From: Lachnocurva sp045579705
GTDB taxonomy: Bacteria; Bacillota; Clostridia; Lachnospirales; Lachnospiraceae
NCBI GenBank assembly: GCA_045579705.1
Contig: JAZNMP010000004.1
Span: forward strand, 1 to 64,000
Direction of reading: 5' to 3'
DNA length: 64,000 bases
Shown here one piece after another: positions 17,529 to 26,567 of this stretch; position 1 is the first letter of the stretch; every line of letters starts with the position of its first letter. Both the position numbers and the translations under genes were made by a program. Below the pieces are notes generated by a model. The model saw only the letters and a program-made list of their open reading frames with translations, was not told the DNA's origin and made no database searches.

Positions 17529-18443
17529 TTATGGTAAAACTCTTCTTGCACCCACATATCTACCTGGATAATTCAAGCCAGTGACTTTACATCCCGCGCC
17601 AGGATTTAATTCAGAAATAACCATGCCATTTCCAATATAAATTCCAACATGAGAAACCCTACCACTGCCATAGAATACTAAGTCTCCAGGCAAAAGTTCA
17701 GAAGTAGACACCCTGGTTCCCAAACGAGACTGCGCTGCTGACGAATGTGGCAGATAAACACCATATTGCGCCATAATTCTCATAACAAAACCTGAGCAAT
17801 CCGCTCCACGAGTCAGAGATGTGCCTCCCCATATATAAGGCAATCCCTGATAAGAAAGAGCATCACTGACCACGCTCGAACGAACGTCACTCACACCTCT
17901 GCCATAATAAGCTTCAGTAGAATTCAGCGAAGTCTCTAACTCTTTATTAGAAACCAGGAATTCCTGGGCTCTAAGCTCCGCATCTTTACCAGTAAGCAGA
18001 TATTCCTTTAGAACATATCCGCTTACTTCTCCAGAGTTGATATGGTACCAATCTCCCTCTACTCCGATGACTTCACACGCACATCCATCAGGAAGCTTGC
18101 CAACTCTCTTTGAGTTTTGACTAGCTTCTTCACGAACATTTACATTTCCGCCAGAAATAGCCATACCTAAATGTGTATATCCATACTGACTTCCAGCTAA
18201 AGGAACATCTACATTACCAGCTGAAACGATATTTAAATTCTGATTTGTTTTTACTGATACTTTATTTGAATTGAAGATACAGGCACTAACTCCTGCTCTA
18301 TTTGAAGTTTTCACCTGCATGATATATGCAGATACACCAGATGTGAGGTGATGATGTTTCTCTGAAGCCGAAACATTAATACTCAAACCTAACATTACTA
18401 ATAGACTAATCGAGAAAACGATAGCGAATCTCTTTGCTTTCAT
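17529..18443 (-). CDS. Secreted NlpC/P60 cell-wall endopeptidase with SH3 domain
   Basis: Predicted secreted peptidoglycan hydrolase. A Sec signal peptide covers about residues 1-27 (cleavage after VSA). A bacterial SH3 domain (about 94-150, NVNVREEASQNSKRVGKL) should bind cell wall. The catalytic NlpC/P60 domain (about 190-304) has cysteine C216 in RGADCSGFV and histidine H265 in RVSHVGIYIG. I use the ATG at 18443; a TTG one codon earlier is the only longer option. A near-consensus promoter lies just upstream, so it heads an inserted unit (nlpC, chemoreceptor, binding protein) between ribF and rpsO. Confidence 0.92.
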   Translation of the reverse strand: MKAKRFAIVFSISLLVMLGLSINVSASEKHHHLTSGVSAYIMQVKTSNRAGVSACIFNSNKVSVKTNQNLNIVSAGNVDVPLAGSQYGYTHLGMAISGGNVNVREEASQNSKRVGKLPDGCACEVIGVEGDWYHINSGEVSGYVLKEYLLTGKDAELRAQEFLVSNKELETSLNSTEAYYGRGVSDVRSSVVSDALSYQGLPYIWGGTSLTRGADCSGFVMRIMAQYGVYLPHSSAAQSRLGTRVSTSELLPGDLVFYGSGRVSHVGIYIGNGMVISELNPGAGCKVTGLNYPGRYVGARRVLP

Positions 18444-18475
18444 CAAAAATTAAACCTTTCTCTAATAATAAGTAA

Positions 18476-18504
18476 ATTATATGACCTTTAAGAAAATCAG
18501 TCAA
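18476..18504 (-). promoter_or_regulatory. Near-consensus sigma-A promoter of the nlpC-chemoreceptor unit
   Basis: Minus-strand TTGACT (18499-18504) and TATAAT (18476-18481) with a 17-base spacer. The -35 box lies directly beside the ribF stop codon. This is one of the best-matching promoters in the window. Confidence 0.82.
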
Positions 18505-18505
18505 T

Positions 18506-19423
18506 TTAATGAATATTAAAAAAATCTAACGCAACTTCAATATCTGCCTCGATTTGTCTCTTCAATTCTTCAAGGTTATCAAATTTCTGTTCCAGTCGAA
18601 CGAATCTGAGAAAATCCAGTCTGGCTGAAACACCATAGATATCCCCTTCAAATCCGAGTATATTCGTCTCTACTGTTATCTCATCTCCGTCTTCTACACT
18701 GGGTCTCACACCGACATTTGTGATTCCACAGTACTCTTCACCTTCGATATAAACCTTTGTCAGATAAACACCGTTTCTCGGAAGTATCTTATCCAAATCG
18801 GGAATCAGATTTATAGTAGGCACACCCAGGCGTCTTCCCAGTCTTTTTCCGTGCTTGATAACTCCCGAAACAAAGTAAGGATAACCTAAATGTTTGCGGG
18901 CAGCTTCGACATTTCCGCATTTGATTTCATCTCGAACACGGCTGGAGCTGATATCTACACCTTCATCCTGTAGCTTTGAGATAACATCTAGTTCGAAACC
19001 TAAATGTTCATGAACTGATTTTAGAAGGTCTGCATTTCCAAGCCCGCGGTAACCAAAAGTGAAATCATCTCCTACCGCCAGATATTTCATATTATATCTT
19101 TCAACTAGAATACGAAGGAAATCTTCCGGGGAAGTCTCCATAAAACGATCATCAAAAGAACACACGAGAACGTAATCGATTCCCTCTTTTCTAAGATATT
19201 CAAGTCTTTCATCGAAACTCAGGAGGTTCCGGCGATCTTCGTCACTATTTAATCTGATTCGAGGAGAGATGTCGAAAGTAACTACCATGTGCTTAAGCTC
19301 GCGTTGCTGTTTCACGAGATTAAGCAATTCTTCGTGGCCAACATGAAAGCCATCAAATTTGCCGATAGTCACCGCAACATCTTCATTTAATTCATCTTCG
19401 AAAAAATTCTTAAGTATAATCAT
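18506..19423 (-). CDS. ribF: Bifunctional riboflavin kinase / FAD synthetase
   Basis: Makes FMN and FAD from riboflavin. The N-terminal adenylyltransferase domain has GKFDGFHVGHEELL (about 22-35, HxGH nucleotide motif) and ISSSRVRDEIKCG near 159-171. The C-terminal flavokinase domain starts near 180 with GRRLGVPTINL (PT motif) and contains VYLTKVYIEGEEYCGITNVG near 222-241. Length 305 is normal. It follows truB by two bases, the usual truB-ribF order. The next gene has its own promoter. Confidence 0.95.
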   Translation of the reverse strand: MIILKNFFEDELNEDVAVTIGKFDGFHVGHEELLNLVKQQRELKHMVVTFDISPRIRLNSDEDRRNLLSFDERLEYLRKEGIDYVLVCSFDDRFMETSPEDFLRILVERYNMKYLAVGDDFTFGYRGLGNADLLKSVHEHLGFELDVISKLQDEGVDISSSRVRDEIKCGNVEAARKHLGYPYFVSGVIKHGKRLGRRLGVPTINLIPDLDKILPRNGVYLTKVYIEGEEYCGITNVGVRPSVEDGDEITVETNILGFEGDIYGVSARLDFLRFVRLEQKFDNLEELKRQIEADIEVALDFFNIH

Positions 19424-19425
19424 AT

Positions 19426-20304
19426 CTACAAAAACATCTTTACAGGTTTCAAGTAATCTTCACATGGTTCATAAAGAGCGCCGAATGTTCCATCCGAATA
19501 ATAAATACGATAAATATCTCCATCGCAAAATTCTTCAAAATTCGATGCATATAAACGATTTCCATTCTTGAGATAACAGTCAGCTTCAGCTTTTAATCTC
19601 AAAAATGGATACTCTATAAAAATTGAATCCAATTCTAATATACAGTCTCCAATATCATCATCGGACATTTTTCCGAGATTCTCAAGTGTTTTAGCATCAG
19701 AAACGTCAAAATTCTCTGTCTTTGTACGGCGAAGTTCGCTCATAGTTGCGAGAGTATTTAATGCTTCTCCGATATCTTTGCAGAGAGTTCTAATGTATGT
19801 TCCTTTAGAACAAAGCACTCTAAATGTTACCTTTGGCAAATCTATCGCAAGGATTTCGAGTTCATAGATTTCTATATGGCTCGGCTTTCTCTCGATGACT
19901 TCACCTCTTCTGGCCAAATCATACAGCTTCTGACCGTTTACTTTTTTTGCAGAATACATAGGAGGAACCTGGTCGAATTCTCCGATGAAACGAGGGAAGA
20001 CCTCGCGAATCTGTTCCGGAGTCACATTAACTTCAGTGCGCTCTAATACCTCTCCTGTGATGTCCTCAGTATCTGTAGAAAGACCAAGTGTCATTTCGGC
20101 GATGTATTCTTTTCTAGCATCTGGCATTACTGAAACTGCTTTAGTTCCTTTTTCCACGCAGATGAGCAACAGACCTGTCGCCATAGGGTCGAGTGTGCCT
20201 GTGTGACCAATCTTCTTCGTATGCAATATCTTTCTAAGAGCGCTGACTACAGCAAAGCTCGTCATACCCTTCTCTTTATCAATTAATAAATATCCACTCT
20301 TCAT
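19426..20304 (-). CDS. truB: tRNA pseudouridine-55 synthase
   Basis: Converts U55 of tRNA T-loops to pseudouridine. The catalytic segment GHTGTLDPMATGLLLIC (about residues 33-49) holds the active-site aspartate; YSAKKVNGQKLYDLARRG and CSKGTYIRTLCKDIG are further TruB motifs. I place the start at the ATG at 20304 (MKSGYLLIDK); a TTG four codons earlier lacks a ribosome-binding site. Only GGA is available as Shine-Dalgarno, and it directly follows the U-run of a strong terminator, so expression may be low or depend on readthrough. Confidence 0.94.
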   Translation of the reverse strand: MKSGYLLIDKEKGMTSFAVVSALRKILHTKKIGHTGTLDPMATGLLLICVEKGTKAVSVMPDARKEYIAEMTLGLSTDTEDITGEVLERTEVNVTPEQIREVFPRFIGEFDQVPPMYSAKKVNGQKLYDLARRGEVIERKPSHIEIYELEILAIDLPKVTFRVLCSKGTYIRTLCKDIGEALNTLATMSELRRTKTENFDVSDAKTLENLGKMSDDDIGDCILELDSIFIEYPFLRLKAEADCYLKNGNRLYASNFEEFCDGDIYRIYYSDGTFGALYEPCEDYLKPVKMFL

Positions 20305-20313
20305 ACTAATATC

Positions 20314-20342
20314 CAAAAAAAGACACGGTAAAAAGCCGTGTC
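20314..20342 (-). terminator. Intrinsic terminator between nrnA and truB
   Basis: Perfect 7-bp GC-rich stem GACACGG/CCGTGTC (20336-20342 and 20322-20328) with a seven-base loop and a run of seven U on the minus strand. It ends about ten bases before the truB ATG, leaving no room for a separate promoter. Confidence 0.92.
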
Positions 20343-20348
20343 CTTTAA

Positions 20349-21302
20349 CTATTTGTTCATTGCTTCATCAATCAAAGAAACGATTTCCTGTTTAAATTTA
20401 TTTGGTGAAAGATTTGAAAGTAAGCCGGCAGCTTTCGCATGTCCACCACCATGGAAATGAGCAGCAATATCGGCTACGTTTACATCATTCGACGCTCTAA
20501 GAGAACCTTTGAGAGCATTGTCTATCGTGTCATAACAGAAGACAGCCACTTCTACACCTCTAGTAGATCGAAGAGATGCAACTATACCTTCCAAATGCTT
20601 AGGTTCTACACCATATTCTTTCATCTCATGACGAGAGATGTGGCAAAAGATCACTTTTCCGTCGAGAAGCAGTTCTGCTTTTGAAAGAGCATAACCTAAT
20701 ATCTTCTGCTGAGCAAAAGTCTTCTCATAGAAAACATGATCTACGATATAAGGATAATCGATTCCCTTATCCATTAAGAATCCACCGACATTCATCGTAT
20801 GAGAAGATGTTGAGGAATACTGGAAGACACCAGTATCTGTAACTATACCTGTGTAAAGGCATTCAGCAATTTCCTTTGTGATAAGTTCCGGCTTCATACG
20901 GTCGAAAACCATCTCACAGGCGCTGCTTTTTTCAGCTTCAACATCATTTATATCAGCAAAATCGTCATTTGACAGATGGTGATCTATGCAGAAAGTCTCT
21001 TTAGCCTCTTTAAAATAAGCACCTGCCGGACCTAAACGATTGATATCTCCACAATCAACTGCGATAAACAAATCGAATGGCTTCTGAACACTTCCTGGTT
21101 CCTCAATCTTATCGCTATTTGTAAGGAATGAAAAAATAGACGGAATCTCCTGTAAGAATACATGCAAGTCCAAACTACTGTCATAATTTAACAGGTAGTT
21201 ATATACAGCAAGCGCACTTCCGATGCTATCGCCATCTGGACGAACATGTCCGGCTATGCCTATTCTCTTCTTTCCTTTACAAACTTCTAAAATATCAGAC
21301 AT
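20349..21302 (-). CDS. nrnA: DHH/DHHA1 nanoRNase / pAp or cyclic-dinucleotide phosphodiesterase
   Basis: Phosphoesterase of the NrnA family, degrading short oligoribonucleotides and related phosphate compounds. DHH-domain motifs GHVRPDGDSIGSAL (about 18-31), VDCGD (about 81) and IDHHLSNDDF (about 107-116) provide metal ligands, and the DHHA1 motif FHGGGHAKAAG is near 288-298. Length 317 is normal. It follows rbfA by 18 bases, as in many Firmicutes. It stops with TAG and is followed immediately by a terminator. Confidence 0.92.
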   Translation of the reverse strand: MSDILEVCKGKKRIGIAGHVRPDGDSIGSALAVYNYLLNYDSSLDLHVFLQEIPSIFSFLTNSDKIEEPGSVQKPFDLFIAVDCGDINRLGPAGAYFKEAKETFCIDHHLSNDDFADINDVEAEKSSACEMVFDRMKPELITKEIAECLYTGIVTDTGVFQYSSTSSHTMNVGGFLMDKGIDYPYIVDHVFYEKTFAQQKILGYALSKAELLLDGKVIFCHISRHEMKEYGVEPKHLEGIVASLRSTRGVEVAVFCYDTIDNALKGSLRASNDVNVADIAAHFHGGGHAKAAGLLSNLSPNKFKQEIVSLIDEAMNK

Positions 21303-21320
21303 ATGATCACCTTTAAGTCT

Positions 21321-21698
21321 CTATTCTTCAGATTTTTTCATCGCATCCTGCTTTGAAACATCATCAATCATCTTTGACATCATAACACCGTACTCGATAG
21401 AATCATCTTCTAAGAATGTGAGCTCAGGTGTGTTTCTAAGGTTAACAGTACGAGCCAGAGCACCACGAATGAACTTCTTTGAGCTGTTTAGTCCATCCAT
21501 AGTATCCTGTCTGGCTTTTCTGTCACCGAGAACAGAAATGTAAACCTTGCAAGTCTTTAGGTCCGGCGCTACTTCAACTGAAGTAACGCTGGTCATAATA
21601 TTGACTCTAGGATCCTTTACATCATTTCTGATGATATTTGAAAGTTCGCGACGAACTTCTTCGTTAATACGAATATTTTTAATACTATTCTTACGCAA
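21321..21698 (-). CDS. rbfA: 30S ribosome-binding factor A
   Basis: Cold-shock-linked maturation factor that binds the small subunit and 16S rRNA 5' region. The KH-like fold is shown by RINEEVRRELSNIIRNDVKDP (conserved core EVRRELSNII, about 12-21), MTSVTSVEVAPDLKTCKVYI (about 36-55) and the C-terminal RNTPELTFLEDDSIEYG segment. Length 125. It lies 12 bases after infB in the canonical infB-rbfA order and ends with TAG. Confidence 0.96.
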   Translation of the reverse strand: MRKNSIKNIRINEEVRRELSNIIRNDVKDPRVNIMTSVTSVEVAPDLKTCKVYISVLGDRKARQDTMDGLNSSKKFIRGALARTVNLRNTPELTFLEDDSIEYGVMMSKMIDDVSKQDAMKKSEE

Positions 21699-21710
21699 AT
21701 CTATCGCTCC

Positions 21711-24293
21711 TTATCTTGGAACCTCTACCATGATGTAAGTTTCGATAGTATCTCCTTCCTGGATATCATTGAATCCATCGAGAACGACACCACATTCGAA
21801 GCCTTCTTTAACTTCCTTTACATCATCTTTCATTCTCTTAAGTGATGAAAGTTCATCATCATACTTAACTTCGCCATCACGTGAAAGTCTAACCTTGCAT
21901 CCTCTCTGGAAGATACCGTCATTTACGATACATCCAGCGATTACGCCGACCTTAGAAGATTTGAAAGTAGCACGAACTTCACCGTGACCGATAATCTTCT
22001 CTTCGTAGATAGGATCAAGCATACCCTTCATAGCGCGTTCTACATCTTCGATAGCATTGTAGATTACGTTGTAAAGGTGAATATCTACGCCTTCATGCTC
22101 TGCTGTAGACTTAGCAACAACATCAGGACGTACGTTAAATCCGATGATGATAGCGTTTGATGCAGATGCGAGAACTACATCAGATTCATTAATGCTACCT
22201 ACACCACCGTGGATAACCTTAACGACAACTTCATCATTTGAAAGTTTCTCAAGTGACTGCTTAACAGCTTCAACTGAACCCTGAACATCAGCCTTAACGA
22301 TGAGGTCGAGTTCCTTAACATCTCCAGATTTAACCTGTGAGAAGAGGTTCTCGAGAGACATTCTGCTTCTAGATTCATCCACAAGTCTGCTCTTCTCTTC
22401 ATCTACGAATGCCTGAGCAAATGAACGAGCTTCACGCTCTGAATCCTGCGCTACAAAGATTTCACCTGACTTAGGAACTTCATTAAGACCCTGAATCTCT
22501 ACAGGAGTAGAAGGTCCAGCAACCTTAACTCTCTTACCATTTTCATCAGTCATAGCTCTAACCTTACCGAATGAGCTACCAGCAGAAATAGGATCACCTA
22601 CACGAAGTGTACCCTTCTGTACGAGTACTGTAGCAACAACACCCTTACCTTTATCAAGCTGAGACTCAATTACGAGACCTCTAGCCTTTCTCTTAGGGTT
22701 AGCCTTGAGCTCGAGAACGTCAGCTGTAAGGAGGATCATCTCGAGAAGGTCATCGATACCATCTCCTGTCTTTGCTGATACAGGTACAAACTCTGTTGAT
22801 CCGCCCCAATCTGAAGGAATGAGTTCATACTCAGAAAGTTCCTGCTTAACTCTATCGATGTTAGCGTTTGGCTTATCCATCTTGTTAACAGCTACGATGA
22901 TTTCTACACCAGCAGCTTTTGCATGGTTGATAGACTCTACAGTCTGTGGCATTACACCGTCATCAGCAGCTACAACGAGGATAGCGATATCTGTAGAAGA
23001 AGCACCTCTCATACGCATAGCAGTAAATGCCTCATGTCCAGGTGTATCGAGGAAAGTAATCTTTCTTCCATCAACTGAAACTACATAAGCACCGATATGC
23101 TGTGTAATACCACCAGCTTCTCTTTCAGTAACCTTTGTATTTCTAATGCAGTCCAGAAGTGAAGTCTTACCGTGATCTACGTGTCCCATAACTGAAACTA
23201 CAGGTGGACGTCCTACGAGATCCTTTTCGTTTTCTTCATCCTCTTTAAGCATTTCTTTGATAACGTCTACTTTTTCTTCGTGCTCACAAAGAATATTGTA
23301 CTCAAGAGCGATTTCCTCAGCCTTTTCATAAGGAATATCAGTATTGATAGTAAGGATTACAGCCTTTGCAAACATATCCTTGATAATCTGTGAAGGCTGC
23401 ATCTTCATTCTATCAGCCAAATCTCTTACTGTAAGATGATCCGGAACCTTGATTGACTTGATTTCCTCTTCCTTTGGCTTCTGCTCTGGTGTTTTGTTCT
23501 TCTTCTTTCCACCATTCTTCTCAAGATTAATATAATGCTCATTGTCATTATTTCTATAATCGTTCTTGTTCTTACGATTCTTCTTGTCATGAGGGTTCTG
23601 ACGACGAGTATCGTGTTTTGCAGATGGAGCATCTGCTACAGCATTATTATCAAACTTGTTATGTCTGTCCTTCTTTGAAGGCTTGTCCTGATAATGCATA
23701 TCTTTCTTTGAAGGCTTTGCATTCTTGTCGCTAGAATGATTCTCTGTCTTAACAGGAGCCTTCTTCTCATGCTTATTCTCTCTAACTTCCTTATTCTCTT
23801 TTGCTACATTCTTTGCAGCTTCTCTTTTTTCCATAGCCTTCTGCTCTTCAAGTGTTGGTTCACCTACACGTGTACCATCCTCTCTGATAGGGCCATGTCC
23901 TCCTCTAGGTTTGATTCTAGGTCTGTATGGATCCTGGAAAGAGTTAGACTTAGAGTTATCTCTACGAGCTTTAGGATTCTTCTTTCCATTGCCTCCTTTT
24001 GACTTATTATCATGAGAATACTGTGCATTAAACACAGCAGAAATAGAAGATTTCTTCTTTTTAGGTTTATCTGCGTCTGTCTTTGAATCGGAGTTCTTTG
24101 GAGCAGCTTTCTCAGCCTTCTTTGGCTCAGATGCTTTTTCTCCTTTAAACTTATTCTTTACAAGTTCCTGCGCTTTTTCATCAATATTACTCTGCGCCTT
24201 AACTTCGATGCCCTGCTCGCCTAAAAATGCGACAATATCTTTAGACTGGACATCTATTTCCTTTGCAAATGTACTTACTCTAATTTTTGCCAT
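21711..24293 (-). CDS. infB: Translation initiation factor IF-2
   Basis: GTPase that brings initiator fMet-tRNA to the 30S subunit. An N-terminal IF2-N helix domain (1-55) is followed by a long, highly charged low-complexity linker rich in Lys, Asn and Glu (about 55-285), a second IF2-N motif (about 287-340), the G domain with GHVDHGKTSLLD (about 370-381), DTPGHEAF and NKMDKPNAN, and C-terminal beta-barrel and tRNA-binding domains. Length 860 is normal for a clostridial IF-2. It sits in the conserved nusA-ylxR-ylxQ-infB-rbfA order. Confidence 0.97.
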   Translation of the reverse strand: MAKIRVSTFAKEIDVQSKDIVAFLGEQGIEVKAQSNIDEKAQELVKNKFKGEKASEPKKAEKAAPKNSDSKTDADKPKKKKSSISAVFNAQYSHDNKSKGGNGKKNPKARRDNSKSNSFQDPYRPRIKPRGGHGPIREDGTRVGEPTLEEQKAMEKREAAKNVAKENKEVRENKHEKKAPVKTENHSSDKNAKPSKKDMHYQDKPSKKDRHNKFDNNAVADAPSAKHDTRRQNPHDKKNRKNKNDYRNNDNEHYINLEKNGGKKKNKTPEQKPKEEEIKSIKVPDHLTVRDLADRMKMQPSQIIKDMFAKAVILTINTDIPYEKAEEIALEYNILCEHEEKVDVIKEMLKEDEENEKDLVGRPPVVSVMGHVDHGKTSLLDCIRNTKVTEREAGGITQHIGAYVVSVDGRKITFLDTPGHEAFTAMRMRGASSTDIAILVVAADDGVMPQTVESINHAKAAGVEIIVAVNKMDKPNANIDRVKQELSEYELIPSDWGGSTEFVPVSAKTGDGIDDLLEMILLTADVLELKANPKRKARGLVIESQLDKGKGVVATVLVQKGTLRVGDPISAGSSFGKVRAMTDENGKRVKVAGPSTPVEIQGLNEVPKSGEIFVAQDSEREARSFAQAFVDEEKSRLVDESRSRMSLENLFSQVKSGDVKELDLIVKADVQGSVEAVKQSLEKLSNDEVVVKVIHGGVGSINESDVVLASASNAIIIGFNVRPDVVAKSTAEHEGVDIHLYNVIYNAIEDVERAMKGMLDPIYEEKIIGHGEVRATFKSSKVGVIAGCIVNDGIFQRGCKVRLSRDGEVKYDDELSSLKRMKDDVKEVKEGFECGVVLDGFNDIQEGDTIETYIMVEVPR

Positions 24294-24313
24294 TTGTTAC
24301 CCTCCGAAATCTA

Positions 24314-24613
24314 TTAGCAAGTAAGCTGACTTTCGACAAGTCGTGCCATATTTTCGTCTATTACTGCACAAACCTTACGACACTCTTTACCGATAGCCTG
24401 GCTAATTTCGTCTACCGTTCCTATTTCATGGCACTTTACTTCATAATACTCACACATATTTGTGATCTTCTTTTTTGCATTGTCAGAGCAGTCGCTGGAA
24501 TACAATACCAAGTATGCCGTTCCAAATTTTACCGCTTCTTCAACCTGAAAAGTACCACTTTTTAAATTACCTGCTTTTTGGCACAAGCCAAGGTACGAAT
24601 ACAATTTATTCAT
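24314..24613 (-). CDS. ylxQ: L7Ae-family RNA-binding protein YlxQ
   Basis: Small L7Ae/L30e-fold protein, which in this family binds kink-turn RNA; its exact role between ylxR and infB is uncertain. The 99 residues show the L7Ae pattern LGLCQKAGNLKSG (about 8-20) and AYLVLYSSDCSDNAKKKI (about 34-51). Its ATG shares one base with the ylxR stop (TAATG), indicating translational coupling. It precedes infB by 20 bases. Confidence 0.9.
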   Translation of the reverse strand: MNKLYSYLGLCQKAGNLKSGTFQVEEAVKFGTAYLVLYSSDCSDNAKKKITNMCEYYEVKCHEIGTVDEISQAIGKECRKVCAVIDENMARLVESQLTC

Positions 24614-24873
24614 TACTTCTTTAACTCATTCTTTAAAGCATCTATAAGTTCTGAAACATCATCTACTTTGAATACGCGTAAAAAGACGTTCTTCTTTACA
24701 GCCTTTTTCAAGCAGTCAGAAGAGGCGCACAGATAGCCACCTTTTCCAACACCATTCATCACATATTCTCTATCGATGACACATTTATCGTCTGATGTTT
24801 TAACTATACGAATCAGTTTGTTCTTATCGAAACTCTGATTACATCCTAAACATCTTCTCTGTGGATTACTCAT
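24613..24873 (-). CDS. ylxR: YlxR family nucleic-acid-binding protein (DUF448)
   Basis: Small basic protein between nusA and infB. The defining RRCLGCNQSFDKNKLIRIV (about 6-24) and GVGKGGYLCASSDCLKKAVKKN (about 46-67; signature GRGAYLC-like) motifs of the YlxR family are present, including the cysteine pairs. Family members bind RNA and have been linked to RNase P and to transcription control. It overlaps the end of nusA by eight bases and the start of ylxQ by one. Length 86 is normal. Confidence 0.92.
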   Translation of the reverse strand: MSNPQRRCLGCNQSFDKNKLIRIVKTSDDKCVIDREYVMNGVGKGGYLCASSDCLKKAVKKNVFLRVFKVDDVSELIDALKNELKK

Positions 24874-26020
24874 TATCCTCTGAAACTTCCTCTACATCTG
24901 AATCAAATTCAACATCATCGTAGTATTCGTCTTCTTCATCATAGTACTCGTCTTCGAGACCTGGGAAGTCACCAGATTCTCTAGCCTGTGTCTCAGATTT
25001 AATATCAATCTTGTATCCTGTAAGCTTAGCAGCAAGTCTAGCATTCTGTCCTTCACGACCGATAGCAAGTGAAAGCTGATAATCAGGTACGATAACCTTT
25101 GCAGACTTATCTTCTGAGTCAGCAACTACAGAAATAACCTTTGCTGGGCTGAGCGCGTTCTCGATAAGTCTAGCAGGATTCTCATCCCAGTTGATGATAT
25201 CGATTTTTTCATCATGAAGTTCTTCAACTACAGCATTAACACGTGTTCCGTTCATACCTACACATGCACCTACTGCATCTACATCTTCATCATTTGTGAG
25301 AACTGCCATCTTAGTACGCTTTCCAGCTTCTCTAGCGATAGATTTAATCTCTACGATACCTTCTCTAATTTCAGCAACTTCCTGTTCAAAGAGGCATCTA
25401 ACGAGTTCTGGATGTGTTCTAGAAACAAAGATTTTTGCCTGATCCTTCTTATTCTTCTTTACATCTGTGATGTAGAACTTGTATCTATCACCAGTCTTAT
25501 AATCTTCTTCAGCGATCTGCTCTTTATCAGAAAGGATAGCTTCTGTATTTCCGAGGTTAACGCTGATAGAATTTCTCATCTTTCTCTGGATAACACCAGT
25601 TACAACAGTATGCTGTTTTGAAATGTACTCATCATAAATAGCTTTGCTTTCTTCCTTAGAAAGTGCATTAATAAGTGTGTTTCTAGCAGCTGATGCAGCA
25701 ATACGACCGAAATCAAGAGACTTGATTTCCTCAAAGTAAACTTCGCCAACTTTAAGGTGTCCATCATACTCCTGAGCCTTTGCAAGGCTGATTTCTACAA
25801 CAGGATCCTCAACAACTTCTACTACCTGCTTTGCTGCGATAATGTGATACTCGCATGTCTCAGGATCGATAGAAATAGAAATGTTATCTGTTCTACCAAA
25901 AGCATTCTTACAAGCGATAGTAAGAGTTTCCTTAATCTTGTCGATGATAACTTCTCTTGGGATATTTTTTTCTTTCTCAAGAACCTCAAGTGCGTTTATC
26001 ATTTCTACATTTGCTGACAT
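24866..26020 (-). CDS. nusA: Transcription termination/antitermination factor NusA
   Basis: RNA polymerase-binding factor that modulates pausing, intrinsic termination and antitermination. The N-terminal polymerase-binding domain (about 1-130), S1 (about 135-200), and two KH domains (about 200-345; VGACVGMNGTRVNAVVEEL and LAIGREGQNARLAAKLTG are the KH loops) are present, followed by an acidic, Tyr-rich tail. Length 384 without C-terminal repeats is the Firmicute form. It follows rimP by 15 bases. The operon leader contains a tRNA and a terminator hairpin, a natural target for NusA autocontrol (inference). Confidence 0.96.
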   Translation of the reverse strand: MSANVEMINALEVLEKEKNIPREVIIDKIKETLTIACKNAFGRTDNISISIDPETCEYHIIAAKQVVEVVEDPVVEISLAKAQEYDGHLKVGEVYFEEIKSLDFGRIAASAARNTLINALSKEESKAIYDEYISKQHTVVTGVIQRKMRNSISVNLGNTEAILSDKEQIAEEDYKTGDRYKFYITDVKKNKKDQAKIFVSRTHPELVRCLFEQEVAEIREGIVEIKSIAREAGKRTKMAVLTNDEDVDAVGACVGMNGTRVNAVVEELHDEKIDIINWDENPARLIENALSPAKVISVVADSEDKSAKVIVPDYQLSLAIGREGQNARLAAKLTGYKIDIKSETQARESGDFPGLEDEYYDEEDEYYDDVEFDSDVEEVSEDNE

Positions 26021-26035
26021 TTTTTACCTCCTAAT

Positions 26036-26491
26036 TTAAAAAGCTTTGCGAACCAATGACAAGTTCTTGCGCTCAAAATTTACATCAACATCATCTATAG
26101 TTAAAACGACATTCTCTTTATCAAAAGACTTCAAAACACCAACGAACTCTTTTGCTCCGTCGATAGCTTTGTAAGTACGAGCTTCAACCTTTGTATTTAG
26201 ATTTCTTTCGAAATCTCTATCCTTCTTAAAAGGTCTGTCTCCGCATGAGCATACCTCAAAGATATAGGCCTCATCGATATAATCTTCGCTATCTAGTATA
26301 TCATTCATTGGTCTAGAAAGCTCAGTACAATCGTTAATAGAGATTCCCTCAGGTCTGTCGATAAAAACTCTCAAATAGTAATCATCCAGTTCCTTTACGA
26401 ACTCAACATCAACGAGCTCGATGTCCTTTCCTTCGAGCAGTTTAAGTACATGCTCTTCTGTCTTCTTGATATAGGTATCTTTCTTTCCCAT
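26036..26491 (-). CDS. rimP: Ribosome maturation factor RimP
   Basis: 30S assembly factor. The N-terminal domain shows DIELVDVEFVKELDDYYLRVFID (core ELVDVEFVK, about 20-28), a DCTELSRPMNDILD segment (about 54-67) and the VCSCGDRPFKKDRDFER segment (about 80-96, matching the family's SSPGLDRPLK motif with changes). Length 151. GGAG lies just before the ATG, only 17 bases after a terminator U-run. First protein gene of the nusA-infB operon. Confidence 0.93.
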   Translation of the reverse strand: MGKKDTYIKKTEEHVLKLLEGKDIELVDVEFVKELDDYYLRVFIDRPEGISINDCTELSRPMNDILDSEDYIDEAYIFEVCSCGDRPFKKDRDFERNLNTKVEARTYKAIDGAKEFVGVLKSFDKENVVLTIDDVDVNFERKNLSLVRKAF

Positions 26492-26508
26492 ATTATCTCC
26501 TTTAAATA

Positions 26509-26540
26509 ATAAAAAGAAAAGTACCGGAAATCCGGTACTT
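26509..26540 (-). terminator. Intrinsic terminator between tRNA-Glu and rimP
   Basis: Perfect 9-bp stem AAGTACCGG/CCGGTACTT (26532-26540 and 26519-26527), four-base loop, then a U-rich run (TTCTTTTT). It ends the tRNA transcript, and transcription of rimP-nusA must either read through it or start inside the tRNA region. Confidence 0.93.
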
Positions 26541-26567
26541 CGTTGGGTTGGGCTATTCTATTGTAAG

